In this document: in pieces, positions 24,985-32,526 of the stretch
Position numbering within the stretch: the first letter of the stretch is position 1
Layout of the letters: each line of letters opens with the position of its first letter
Origin: Geodermatophilus normandii
GTDB taxonomy: Bacteria > Actinomycetota > Actinomycetes > Mycobacteriales > Geodermatophilaceae
DNA length: 64,000 nucleotides
Direction of reading: 5' to 3'
NCBI RefSeq assembly: GCF_003182485.1
Contig: NZ_QGTX01000001.1
Coordinates: forward strand, 186,001 to 250,000
Position numbers and translations under genes: made by a program
The notes under the pieces: generated by a model
Database searches by the model: none
What the model saw: the letters and a program-made list of their open reading frames with translations, nothing else
Told to the model about the DNA's origin: nothing

Positions 24985-25497
24985 ATGACCGGTACGACCA
25001 CCCTCACGCGGGAGCGGGCCGACCTCATCGAGTCGCTGCGGAGGCACCGGGCCTTCCTGCGGTTCACCGTCCGCGACCTGACCGACGAGCAGGCGCAGCG
25101 GCGGCCGACCGCGAGTGCGCTCGACCTGGCCGGGCTGGTCAAGCACGTGGCGGCCACCGAGGCCGGGTGGGTGCGGTTCGCCGAGGGCGGGGCCGAGGCG
25201 ATGAACCGCAACTGGGGACCCGACGCCGCCACCCGGCACTGGCACCTCGCGCCCGGGGAGACGCTGGCCGACGTGCTGGCCGAGTACGAGGAGGTCGCCC
25301 GGCACACCGACGAGCTCGTCGCCGCGCTGCCCGACCTCGACGCCGACCACGCGCTGCCGGAGGCCCCCTGGTTCGAGCCGGGCGCCCGATGGTCGGCCCG
25401 GCGGGTGTTCCTGCACGTCATCGCCGAGACCGCCCAGCACGCCGGCCACGCCGACATCCTCCGGGAGTCGATCGACGGCCAGAAGACGATGGGCTGA
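24985..25497 (+). CDS. DinB/DUF664 family protein
   Basis: A 170-residue four-helix DinB-type protein. L-V-K-H-V-A-A-T-E-A-G-W near residue 49, V-F-L-H-V-I-A-E-T-A-Q-H-A-G-H-A-D-I-L-R-E-S-I-D-G at the C-terminus. The latter provides the His metal ligands. ATG 24985 has GGAAGG upstream, and a TAGCGT -10 box lies at 24941-24946, so this copy has a short leader, unlike the one at 1970. The function is unassigned; many relatives are thiol S-transferase-like. Confidence 0.82.
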   Translation: MTGTTTLTRERADLIESLRRHRAFLRFTVRDLTDEQAQRRPTASALDLAGLVKHVAATEAGWVRFAEGGAEAMNRNWGPDAATRHWHLAPGETLADVLAEYEEVARHTDELVAALPDLDADHALPEAPWFEPGARWSARRVFLHVIAETAQHAGHADILRESIDGQKTMG

Positions 25498-25507
25498 CCC
25501 TCGGGTC

Positions 25508-25590
25508 CTCAGCGGTCGCCGCTGCGGCCGGTCTCGACGACGAACTGCCTCGTCGCGGTGTCGGTGTCGACGCACCCGGCAGCAGCGGGA
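25508..25590 (-). pseudogene. Decayed 3' fragment of a TadE-like gene
   Basis: About 83 bases match 29578-29661, the 3' end of the intact TadE-like gene, at roughly 80 percent identity. The encoded ending V-D-T-D-T-A-T-R-Q-F-V-V-E-T parallels V-D-A-N-T-A-T-G-Q-F-A-V-E-T of the intact gene. A one-base indel at the GGCAGCAGCGGGA block disrupts the frame, and similarity fades upstream. It is a remnant of a duplicated pilus gene. Confidence 0.6.
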
Positions 25591-25828
25591 GCGGGCGTCC
25601 TCCAGTCCGGCACGGCCCGCCACGCCCCTCCCCCGGCGGCCACCACGTCTCGAGCGGTACCGACCCCGGTTCCCGGGCCGGTGACGTGGACACCTGCCTC
25701 GGCGCCCGCCGCGCCGTCGGGGTCGACGGCCGGCTCGGGTCCGGGCACCGCGCCGGGGACGGGCGTCCGAGCCGCCCCGCCGGCACGTGCCGCCAGGTCA
25801 CGATTGCCGCATCCGGGCGTGGTCGTCG

Positions 25829-25857
25829 TTGACCGGACCAGTTCCGGTTCGGATGCT
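25829..25857 (+). promoter_or_regulatory. Candidate housekeeping promoter of the 25909 lipoprotein gene
   Basis: TTGACC at 25829-25834 and GATGCT at 25852-25857 are separated by 17 bases, about 50 bases before ATG 25909. It is one of few recognisable -35/-10 pairs in this window. Confidence 0.4.
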
Positions 25858-25908
25858 GTGCCGGGGCGTCGGCGCGGGGGCCGACCATGTTCTGGCGAGG
25901 CGATTCCC

Positions 25909-27864
25909 ATGTGGCTGGCAACTCGCGCGCGCCCTCCACGGCCGGCCGGTCGCGAGCCCGCGGACCACCTCCGGTCGCGACCGCGCGGGCTGCCGGTCGT
26001 CCTGGTGGCGGCGCTGTGCCTGGCGAGCTGTTCCGGCGAGCCGGACGACTCCAGCGCCTCCTCCGGCAGTGCCACCGCCGGCAGCGCGGCGGTGTCCCAG
26101 GACGTCGCCCCCGATCAGCCGCTCGAGCTGACCATCGACGGGGTCGCGCAGCTCACCGCACCGGCCGGCGCGTTCACCGGACCCACCCGGGTGACGCTCA
26201 CCCCGCAACCGGCGACGGCCGCCGCGACCGCGGACGTGCCGGGGACCACCGTCGCCGGCCCCGGCGTCGACGTCACCTTCGACGGGCCTGCGCCGGTGCA
26301 GCCGCTGCGCCTGGTCCTCACCGACGTCAGCGACCAGCCGAGCGCCGACGCGATCCCGGTCGTGCTGCACCAGCGCCACGACGGCACCTGGGAGACCGAG
26401 CTGGGCGAGTTCACCCCCGACGGAGGCATCGCGGTCGAGGCGACCGAGTTCTCCTCGCGGTGGACCGCCTGGTTGTCGGCCCCGGCCGACTGGGTCCGGA
26501 ACGCGCTGAGCGCGGTCGCCGACTCACTCGTCGACGCCGTCGGCGGGCGTACCGACCCGCCGGCGTGCGCCGACGACGGGCCGGCCTGGGCGGCCCAGGC
26601 CTCGACGACCACGACGGTCCACGACTGCCTGATCACCAACACCGACCCGGACAGCGGCCGGGTGCGGGCCGAGCTGCAGCTCGCGCCGAACCGGCGCTAC
26701 TACGTGGGCGTCCACGTGCCCGAGGGTGTCGAGTACACGTGGGTGCAAGAGCAGCCGGCGGCGCTGCGCGCGGCGCTGGGCCGGATGTTCGGCTTCGACC
26801 CGGACCGGCAGGTGTACATCGGGCCGGGCACCATGACCACCAGCGGCGCCGTGCAGCCGGCGGCGGACACGACCCTGACCTTCACCGCCGCGGTCGACGG
26901 GACCAGCGCCGCGCTGTCGTTCACGGTCGCCGTGCTCGGCCTGGCCGCGGACGTGCCGCGGGTCTTCGGCGGGCAGGCGGTCGACCCGCGCGGCGGACTG
27001 CTGGCCGCGGCGATGGTCACCCTCGCGTGCGCCGACAAGATCCCCGCCCGGTGGAGCGACCCGAACCAGACCTACGAGTTCTTCCGCTGCGTCCTGGGCG
27101 CGGCGCTGAGCAACCTCGAGGACACGGACAAGGCGTTCAGCGCCGCCGTGCAGCAGTTCGGCGACCGGGCCTACGCCCAGGAGGCCGAGGACGCGCTGAG
27201 CACCCGCGCCACGGTGCTCAGGGTGTTCGGCACCGCGGTGAAGGTGGTCAGCCTCGGCGCCGCGGTCCGCGACATCTGGCTCAACGTCGTCGAGGCCTTC
27301 ACCCAGATGACCGATGAGCGCGCCGGTCAGGTGCGGCTCGACCTCCGCGGCCGGTCGGCCAGTCCCACCGGCGCCGCGGACCCGCACGTCGTGCGGTCGA
27401 CCGGCATCGGGGAGCTGAACGTGAACATGACCGTCGACGACCTGGAGAGCCTCGGCTACGTCGACCAGGGCAACCTCTACGAGGACGTGGACGCCTCCTG
27501 CGTCCGGTACGCGAAGCCGGACGGCCCACTCAGCGCTGCCGTCGACACGGCGACCGACCGGGTGGTCGCCGTCCACGCCACCGAGGGGTCGCACACCGAG
27601 GTGGGCGGCATCGCCGCCGGCTCGACGCTGGCCCAGGTGCGGTCGGCGTTCGCCGGTGACGGCTACCGGATCACCGAACTGCTCGACAGCGACTTCGGGC
27701 AGGGCAGCAACGGCGTCGTCGTCACCGGTCACGGCGGGGCCATCGGGCTGGGCCTGACGTACGCGACCGCCGACGAGTACGCCGCCGGCACCGCCACGGT
27801 CGACTGGGTCGCCGGCGTCGGCGACGTCGGCAACGCACCGACCCGCGCGGAGACCGGCTGCTGA
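25909..27864 (+). CDS. Large lipoprotein of unknown function
   Basis: A 651-residue exported protein. The N-terminus is basic to about residue 27, followed by a hydrophobic stretch and the lipobox L-C-L-A-S-C near 40. A Ser/Ala-rich linker leads to a beta-rich domain with Ig-like features (P-L-E-L-T-I-D-G-V ... V-T-L-T-P). A middle region with paired Cys includes F-F-R-C-V-L-G-A. The C-terminal module of about 150 residues (G-I-G-E-L-N-V-N-M-T-V-D-D-L-E-S-L-G) resembles the repeat-like surface domains common in actinobacterial lipoproteins. I cannot name the family. ATG 25909 is chosen for the lipobox position and GAGG upstream. Confidence 0.7.
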   Translation: MWLATRARPPRPAGREPADHLRSRPRGLPVVLVAALCLASCSGEPDDSSASSGSATAGSAAVSQDVAPDQPLELTIDGVAQLTAPAGAFTGPTRVTLTPQPATAAATADVPGTTVAGPGVDVTFDGPAPVQPLRLVLTDVSDQPSADAIPVVLHQRHDGTWETELGEFTPDGGIAVEATEFSSRWTAWLSAPADWVRNALSAVADSLVDAVGGRTDPPACADDGPAWAAQASTTTTVHDCLITNTDPDSGRVRAELQLAPNRRYYVGVHVPEGVEYTWVQEQPAALRAALGRMFGFDPDRQVYIGPGTMTTSGAVQPAADTTLTFTAAVDGTSAALSFTVAVLGLAADVPRVFGGQAVDPRGGLLAAAMVTLACADKIPARWSDPNQTYEFFRCVLGAALSNLEDTDKAFSAAVQQFGDRAYAQEAEDALSTRATVLRVFGTAVKVVSLGAAVRDIWLNVVEAFTQMTDERAGQVRLDLRGRSASPTGAADPHVVRSTGIGELNVNMTVDDLESLGYVDQGNLYEDVDASCVRYAKPDGPLSAAVDTATDRVVAVHATEGSHTEVGGIAAGSTLAQVRSAFAGDGYRITELLDSDFGQGSNGVVVTGHGGAIGLGLTYATADEYAAGTATVDWVAGVGDVGNAPTRAETGC

Positions 27865-27931
27865 CCCGGTGCCCGCCGGCGGACCCCGATCGGGACGACG
27901 GGACCGACTCGACCCGGCCCGGTGTCCCTGG

Positions 27932-29452
27932 TCAGCGCAGCAGGGCGAGGACGCGGCCGGCGGACTGGTTGGCCTGCGCCAGCACCGCCGTCGCGGCGGA
28001 GGCCAGCACCTGGCCGCGGGCGAGCGCGGTGACCTCCGCGGCCACGTCCACGTCGCGGATCCGCGACTCCGACGCCGTCGCGTTCTCGATCGCGACGCCG
28101 AGCCGGGCGACCCGCGAGGTGAAGCGGTTGTCCATCGCGCCGATGCGGCCCCGCAGGTCCGACACCCAGCCGATGGCCCGGTCGATCGCGCGCAGCGTCC
28201 CGGCGGTCCCGGCGTCCCCCGCGTAGTACGGCGTCATCGCCCGGGCGTCGGCCGCGGTCGAGGCCGGGCCGGGCGGCGGCGCCGTGAAGACCAGTCCGGT
28301 CGCGGTCGCGACGAACGGGCTGAAGCTCGTCCCCAGGGCGGCGATCGCGGCCGCGTCGAGCCGGTCGATGCGGTCCTGCGCCGTGACGGCCCCGGTGTAG
28401 TCGACCGAGCCGAGGTCGAAGGTCCGCCCGCCGTAGGTGACCGTGCCGACGAGCGCGTCGTAGCTGGTCGCGTAGGCGTCGGCGGAGACGTAGTCGCCGG
28501 CCAGCGAGAGCCGCCCGGCCGACGGGGTGTTGCGCGCGGCGGGGACGGCGGCGACCACCGTGGCGGCGGTCCCGCCTGCGTACTGGGGGGTCAGCGCGGC
28601 GGCGTCGGGCGGCAGGGACGCCGGCCCGGGAGTCGCGCCGGTGAACACGAGACCGGTGGGCGACGCGGTGATCGCGGCGCCCAGGCCGGCGGCGTCGAGC
28701 CGGTCGAGGTGGTCCTGCACGGTGACGGCGCCTGCCCAGTCGACCGCCCCGAGGTCGAGGGTCCGGCCGTCGTGGGTCACCGTCCCGGTCAGCGCGCGGA
28801 ACGCGGCTCCGGACGTGTAGTCGCCCGCCAGTGTCAGCCGGCCGGGCGCCGGTGTGCTCGGCTCCACGGCGACGGCCTCGGCCAGCGTGTGCTGCAGGCC
28901 GAGGCCACCGGTCAGGTCGACGTCGGACAGCCCGAGCCCGGCCACGTCGGCCGCCCGGCCGGAGACCGTGAGGACGACGCGCACGCTGTCGCCGGCGTCG
29001 GCGCCGACCTGGAACAGCCGGTCGTAGGTGCCGTCGAGCAGCGGGATGCCGTGGAACGACGTCCGGCCGGCGACGTCGTCGATCTCGCTCTTCAGCTGCT
29101 CGAACTCCGCACGGACGGCGGCCGTCGCCTGCGCGTCGAGGAGCCTGCTGTTGCCGCCCTGCACGGCGAGGTCGCGCATCCGCCGCAGCATCGCGGAGAC
29201 GCCGTCGAGGGCGGCGTCGGCGGTCCGCAGCAGGCCGATGCCGTCCTGGGTGTTGCGCACCGCCTGGGTCATCCCGCGGACCTGGGCGCGCAGGCCCTCG
29301 GAGACGCCGAGCCCCGTCGCGTCGTCGGCGGCGGTCGCGATCCGCAGGCCCGAGGCCAGCCGCCGCAGCGACGTCGCCACCGCCTGGTCCGTCCGGCCCA
29401 GCGCGCGTGAGGCACCGAGCGCCGCCACGTTCGTGGCGATACCCAGACCCAT
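27932..29452 (-). CDS. Flagellin with duplicated variable domain
   Basis: A 506-residue flagellin. The N-terminal D0/D1 part (1-170) has S-L-R-R-L-A-S-G-L-R-I, D-D-A-T-G-L-G-V-S-E and N-T-Q-D-G-I-G-L-L-R-T-A-D-A-A-L. The C-terminal D1/D0 part (about 415-506) has S-R-I-R-D-V-D-V-A-A-E-V and ends Q-A-N-Q-S-A-G-R-V-L-A-L-L-R. Between them two related modules (about 200-295 and 309-412) each carry G-R-L-x-L-A-G-D-Y, G-T-V-T-x-x-G-R-T-x-D-L-G and T-G-L-V-F-T. GGAGG precedes ATG 29452. No other flagellar gene is in the window; the gene follows the Tad pilus operon on the same strand. Confidence 0.92.
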   Translation of the reverse strand: MGLGIATNVAALGASRALGRTDQAVATSLRRLASGLRIATAADDATGLGVSEGLRAQVRGMTQAVRNTQDGIGLLRTADAALDGVSAMLRRMRDLAVQGGNSRLLDAQATAAVRAEFEQLKSEIDDVAGRTSFHGIPLLDGTYDRLFQVGADAGDSVRVVLTVSGRAADVAGLGLSDVDLTGGLGLQHTLAEAVAVEPSTPAPGRLTLAGDYTSGAAFRALTGTVTHDGRTLDLGAVDWAGAVTVQDHLDRLDAAGLGAAITASPTGLVFTGATPGPASLPPDAAALTPQYAGGTAATVVAAVPAARNTPSAGRLSLAGDYVSADAYATSYDALVGTVTYGGRTFDLGSVDYTGAVTAQDRIDRLDAAAIAALGTSFSPFVATATGLVFTAPPPGPASTAADARAMTPYYAGDAGTAGTLRAIDRAIGWVSDLRGRIGAMDNRFTSRVARLGVAIENATASESRIRDVDVAAEVTALARGQVLASAATAVLAQANQSAGRVLALLR

Positions 29453-29578
29453 CCCCGCGCCTCCGTGCTCTCGGGGGCCCGCTGCCTCCGTGCGGCGGGC
29501 ACCTCCTGTCACAACGGCACCACGGGGCCCGTCCTCGACCCGAACCGGGATCCGCACCCCATTCCGGGTGCCGCGGCC

Positions 29579-30043
29579 TCAGCGGTCGACGTAGCGGTCG
29601 GTCTCGACGGCGAACTGCCCCGTCGCGGTGTTGGCGTCGACGAAGTCGGGCAGCAGCGGGATCCGCACCGTCACCGTCGCGCAGACCGAGAACTCCTCCC
29701 CCGGCGCCAGCGTCGGCGTGTAGCCGCTCCCCGCGTCGTCGCACGCGACGCCGGCGGGCACGAAGGACAGCCGCACGTCGGTGGCCTCCACCGACTGGTC
29801 GGCCACCGCCAGCTGCGCCGCGCGCTCGGCCCGTGCCAGCCCCGAGCCGACGTCGGGGGCGGTGGCCAGCGCCCGCCCGGCCTCCCGCGCGGCCGCCGTC
29901 GCGGCGAACACCCCGCGCTGCACGGCCGAGAAGCCGGCGACGACGTAGACCAGCGGCACGAACACCACCAGCGCCACGAAGACGAACTCCACGATCGCCG
30001 ACCCCCGCTCCCCACCACCCAGCCGCGCCCGCACCCACCTCAC
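29579..30043 (-). CDS. TadE/TadG-like pilus-assembly (pseudopilin) protein
   Basis: A 154-residue protein with the TadE N-terminus E-R-G-S-A-I-V-E-F-V-F-V-A-L-V-V-F (prepilin-like G then E at +5 of the hydrophobic segment), one membrane helix, then an extracellular domain with three Cys. TadE-like pseudopilins help assemble Flp pili. The GTG overlaps the stop of the upstream TadE gene (GTGA). The 3' end was the source of the decayed copy at 25508-25590. Confidence 0.85.
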   Translation of the reverse strand: MRWVRARLGGGERGSAIVEFVFVALVVFVPLVYVVAGFSAVQRGVFAATAAAREAGRALATAPDVGSGLARAERAAQLAVADQSVEATDVRLSFVPAGVACDDAGSGYTPTLAPGEEFSVCATVTVRIPLLPDFVDANTATGQFAVETDRYVDR

Positions 30044-30501
30044 GCGGCCTCCTCCACCGCGCGGCCGGTGACGTCCAGCGGCAGCAGGTTCCCCAGCCCG
30101 GCCAGCAGCGTCGGCACCGCACCGGTGCAGCGCACGCTGACCAGCACCAGGCCGGTGCCGTCGACCTCCTCCGCCGCGGTACAGACCAGCCCCTCGGCGG
30201 TGCCCTCGGTCGTCGCCCGCGCCACCGCCGCCAGCGTCCGTCCGGCGGCGGCGCCGGTGGGCACGTCGGCGTTGGCGGCGTACCGGGCGCCCTCCTGCGC
30301 GCTCGCCGTCACCACGGTGCGGACGTGCACGTAGACCGCCACCTGCAGCACCGCCAGCAGCAGCACGACGACGAGCACCGAGACGAGGACGAAGTCCACG
30401 ACGGCGCTGCCCCTCTCGGTGGTGACCCGCTGGAACGGCCTCGCTGCAGGGGCCCGCCGCCAGCCTGCGAGCGGTGGGGGGCAGCGAGGTCCTTCACCCA
30501 C
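30040..30501 (-). CDS. TadE family pseudopilin with repeat-derived N-terminus
   Basis: A 153-residue protein. The TadE signature E-R-G-S-A-V-V-D-F-V-L-V-S-V-L starts near residue 30, followed by a transmembrane helix and an extracellular domain with two Cys (V-C-T-A-A-E-E, V-R-C-T-G). The first 25 or so residues (P-R-C-P-P-P-L-A-G-W-R-R) are Pro/Arg-rich and encoded by the dispersed palindromic element at 30437-30492; the only in-frame start, GTG 30501, lies just outside that element. The gene overlaps the flp-like gene by eight bases and the next tadE by four. Confidence 0.78.
   Translation of the reverse strand: MGEGPRCPPPLAGWRRAPAARPFQRVTTERGSAVVDFVLVSVLVVVLLLAVLQVAVYVHVRTVVTASAQEGARYAANADVPTGAAAGRTLAAVARATTEGTAEGLVCTAAEEVDGTGLVLVSVRCTGAVPTLLAGLGNLLPLDVTGRAVEEAA
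30437..30492. repeat. Dispersed palindromic element, copy B
   Basis: Second copy of the element at 3021-3074. The arms CCTCGCTGC (30439-30447) and GCAGCGAGG (30481-30489) pair perfectly. The inner GCAGG (30446-30450) pairs with CCTGC (30464-30468). It sits inside the 5' end of the tadE-like gene. Confidence 0.6.
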
Positions 30502-30700
30502 CGCTCGTGACGGAGGCCAGCGCGTTCTGCACCGCCGACACGATCGCCTCGCGGAACGGCACGAGGATGGCCAGCACGAGCGCCGCGGTCATCACGGTGA
30601 TCATCACCCAGCCGGGGACGTCGCCCCGCTCGGGATCGTCCTCCCGCATCCGTGCGGCCAGTGCCGCCGTGGTCGTGAGCAGCCAGGCCCAGGCCCGCAT
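30494..30700 (-). CDS. Flp-pilin-like small membrane protein
   Basis: A 68-residue protein. It has a basic N-terminal part, a turn D-P-E-R-G-D-V-P-G-W, then one hydrophobic helix (V-M-I-T-V-M-T-A-A-L-V-L-A-I-L-V-P-F) and a short C-terminal part ending in S-V-T-S-G-G. Its place between tadC and tadE is where flp lies in actinobacterial tad operons. The canonical G/x-x-x-x-E-Y processing motif is not seen, so pilin identity rests on position and shape. ATG 30700 has GGAGGAGG seven bases upstream. Confidence 0.6.
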   Translation of the reverse strand: MRAWAWLLTTTAALAARMREDDPERGDVPGWVMITVMTAALVLAILVPFREAIVSAVQNALASVTSGG

Positions 30701-30730
30701 GCGTCGTCCTCCTCCGTTGTGCACCGGCGC

Positions 30731-31666
30731 TCAGCGCGCCAGCGAGACGATGCTGATCAGCCCCGGGAACAGGGCGAACAGGACGGTGACCGGCAGCACC
30801 AGGAAGACGACCGGCACCATCATGGCGATCTCCTTGCGGCCGCCGGCCTCGAGCAGCCGGCGCTTGCCGGCCTCCCGGACGTCGGCGGCCTGTGCGCGCA
30901 GCACCTCGGCCAGCGGGGTGCCGCGCTCGATGGCCACGAGCAGGCCGTCGACGAAGCGGGCGAGCGCGTCGACCGACGTCCGGTCGGCCACCTGCTGCAG
31001 CGCCGTTCCCAGCGGGACGCCTGCCCGCGCCCGGCCGAGCGCCCCGCCGAGCTCGCGGGCCAGCTCACCGCCGGACAGCCGCGTGACCCGGGCGATCGCC
31101 CCCGCGGGCCCCTCCCCCGCGGTCACCGCCAGGGCCAGCAGCTCGGCGACGACGGGGAACTCGGCGAGCAGCAGGTCCTCGCGCCGGCGCACCTGCTGGG
31201 TCAGCCACCAGTCGCGCCCGAGGACGCCGCCGAGCAGCCCGGCCAGGCACAGCAGCGCCACCGACAGCACGTTGACGCTGCCGGCCAGCAGTGTGCCGAC
31301 CGCCGCCACCAGCGCGGCGCCCAGCAGGCCGAGGCCGCCCCACACGACCTGCTCGACGCGGAGGTCCTCGACCGACTGCTCGCCGCCCAGGGCGTCCAGG
31401 CGGCGCCGGACGGCGGCGCGCCCGCCGAGCACGCGGTCGACGAACCGGGCGCCGTCGGCCACCACCGGGCCGAAGACGCGGCGCGCGGCGGTGAGCAGGC
31501 CGGGCGCGGTCGCCGTCCCGAGCAGCCGCGACGGCGGCGGGGTGTCGTGCACGTAGGGCGCCAGCCGGTCGACGAGCCGCACCGCGCGGAACGGCGGCGC
31601 GAAGGTGACGACCAGCAGCACGCCCACGGCGGCGACCCCGCCTAGGAACATGCCGAGGACCGTCAT
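30731..31666 (-). CDS. tadC: Type II secretion F / TadC-like membrane protein
   Basis: A 311-residue membrane protein with a T2SSF domain in the C-terminal half (L-L-L-A-E-F-P-V-V-A-E-L-L-A-L-A-V-T-A-G ... A-L-Q-Q-V-A-D-R-T). There is an N-terminal membrane segment, central segments and a C-terminal pair (M-M-V-P-V-V-F-L-V-L-P-V-T-V-L-F-A-L-F). It forms the inner-membrane platform of the Tad pilus with TadB. The ATG overlaps the tadB stop (ATGA). Confidence 0.88.
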   Translation of the reverse strand: MTVLGMFLGGVAAVGVLLVVTFAPPFRAVRLVDRLAPYVHDTPPPSRLLGTATAPGLLTAARRVFGPVVADGARFVDRVLGGRAAVRRRLDALGGEQSVEDLRVEQVVWGGLGLLGAALVAAVGTLLAGSVNVLSVALLCLAGLLGGVLGRDWWLTQQVRRREDLLLAEFPVVAELLALAVTAGEGPAGAIARVTRLSGGELARELGGALGRARAGVPLGTALQQVADRTSVDALARFVDGLLVAIERGTPLAEVLRAQAADVREAGKRRLLEAGGRKEIAMMVPVVFLVLPVTVLFALFPGLISIVSLAR

Positions 31667-32526
31667 TGCAGCACCCGCACGTCCTGCGGCAGCCGCCCGA
31701 TCCGCATCATCAGCCGGTAGGCCACGAGGCAGACGACGCCGCCGCCGAGCAGCAGCCCGGTGCCGAGCGGGGTGTCGTAGGCGGCCAGGGTCGTGGACTG
31801 GGTGGCCAGCAGCAGGAGCACCACCCACGGCGCGCCGACGGCGAGCCGCGCGGCCTGCACCACCCAGCCCTGCCGGGTCTCGAGCTCGGCCCGGGCGCGG
31901 GCGTCCTCCCGGAGGAAGCCGGCCAGCGTCCGCAGCACCCGGCCGAGGTCGGAACCGCCGACCTCGCGGGCCACCCGGAGCGTCTCGACGATGCGGTCGC
32001 CCACCGGGTCGGCGAGGTCGGCCTTGAGCCGGTCGAGGCTCTCGCCGAAGCGCCCGCTGGAGCGGTGGTCGGCGGCGAAACGGGCGAACGGCGGGCGCAG
32101 CACCTCGGGACCGCGGCTGGCCAGCGCCGCCAGCGACTCCGGCAGCGAGAGGCCGGCCCGCACGGCCGAGGCCAGGTTGTCGACCACCTCCGGCCACACC
32201 TCGCGCAGGTCGGCCCGCCGTCGCGCGGCCAGCCGGCGCACCTGCGCGTGCGGCAGGGCGGCGGCGAAGACGCCGAAGGCGAGGCTGACGGTGACCGTGC
32301 CGGTGGTCAGCAGGACGACGACGAGCGCGAGCACCGCGAGGGCGACCTGCAGCGCGACCAGCTGGGCCGGGTTGATGCCGGTCAGCCCCGCCTCGGCCAG
32401 CAGCCGCGCCCGGCGGCCCGGGCCGCGTGGCGTCGCGCCGCGCCGCGGTGCCCGGGGTCCGCTGCGCCAGACGAGCAGCAGCCCCACGCCGAGGAGCAGC
32501 CCGAGCAGCGCGCCGGTCAGCTCCAC
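31663..32526 (-). CDS. tadB: Type II secretion F / TadB-like membrane protein
   Basis: A 287-residue platform protein. It has an N-terminal membrane segment, a basic stretch (R-A-P-R-R-G-A-T-P-R-G-P-G-R-R), two central segments, the T2SSF core W-P-E-V-V-D-N-L-A-S-A-V-R-A-G-L-S-L-P-E-S-L, and C-terminal segments. GTG 32526 lies ten bases inside the tadA 3' end. It pairs with TadC to link the TadA motor to pilin extrusion. Confidence 0.88.
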   Translation of the reverse strand: MELTGALLGLLLGVGLLLVWRSGPRAPRRGATPRGPGRRARLLAEAGLTGINPAQLVALQVALAVLALVVVLLTTGTVTVSLAFGVFAAALPHAQVRRLAARRRADLREVWPEVVDNLASAVRAGLSLPESLAALASRGPEVLRPPFARFAADHRSSGRFGESLDRLKADLADPVGDRIVETLRVAREVGGSDLGRVLRTLAGFLREDARARAELETRQGWVVQAARLAVGAPWVVLLLLATQSTTLAAYDTPLGTGLLLGGGVVCLVAYRLMMRIGRLPQDVRVLQ

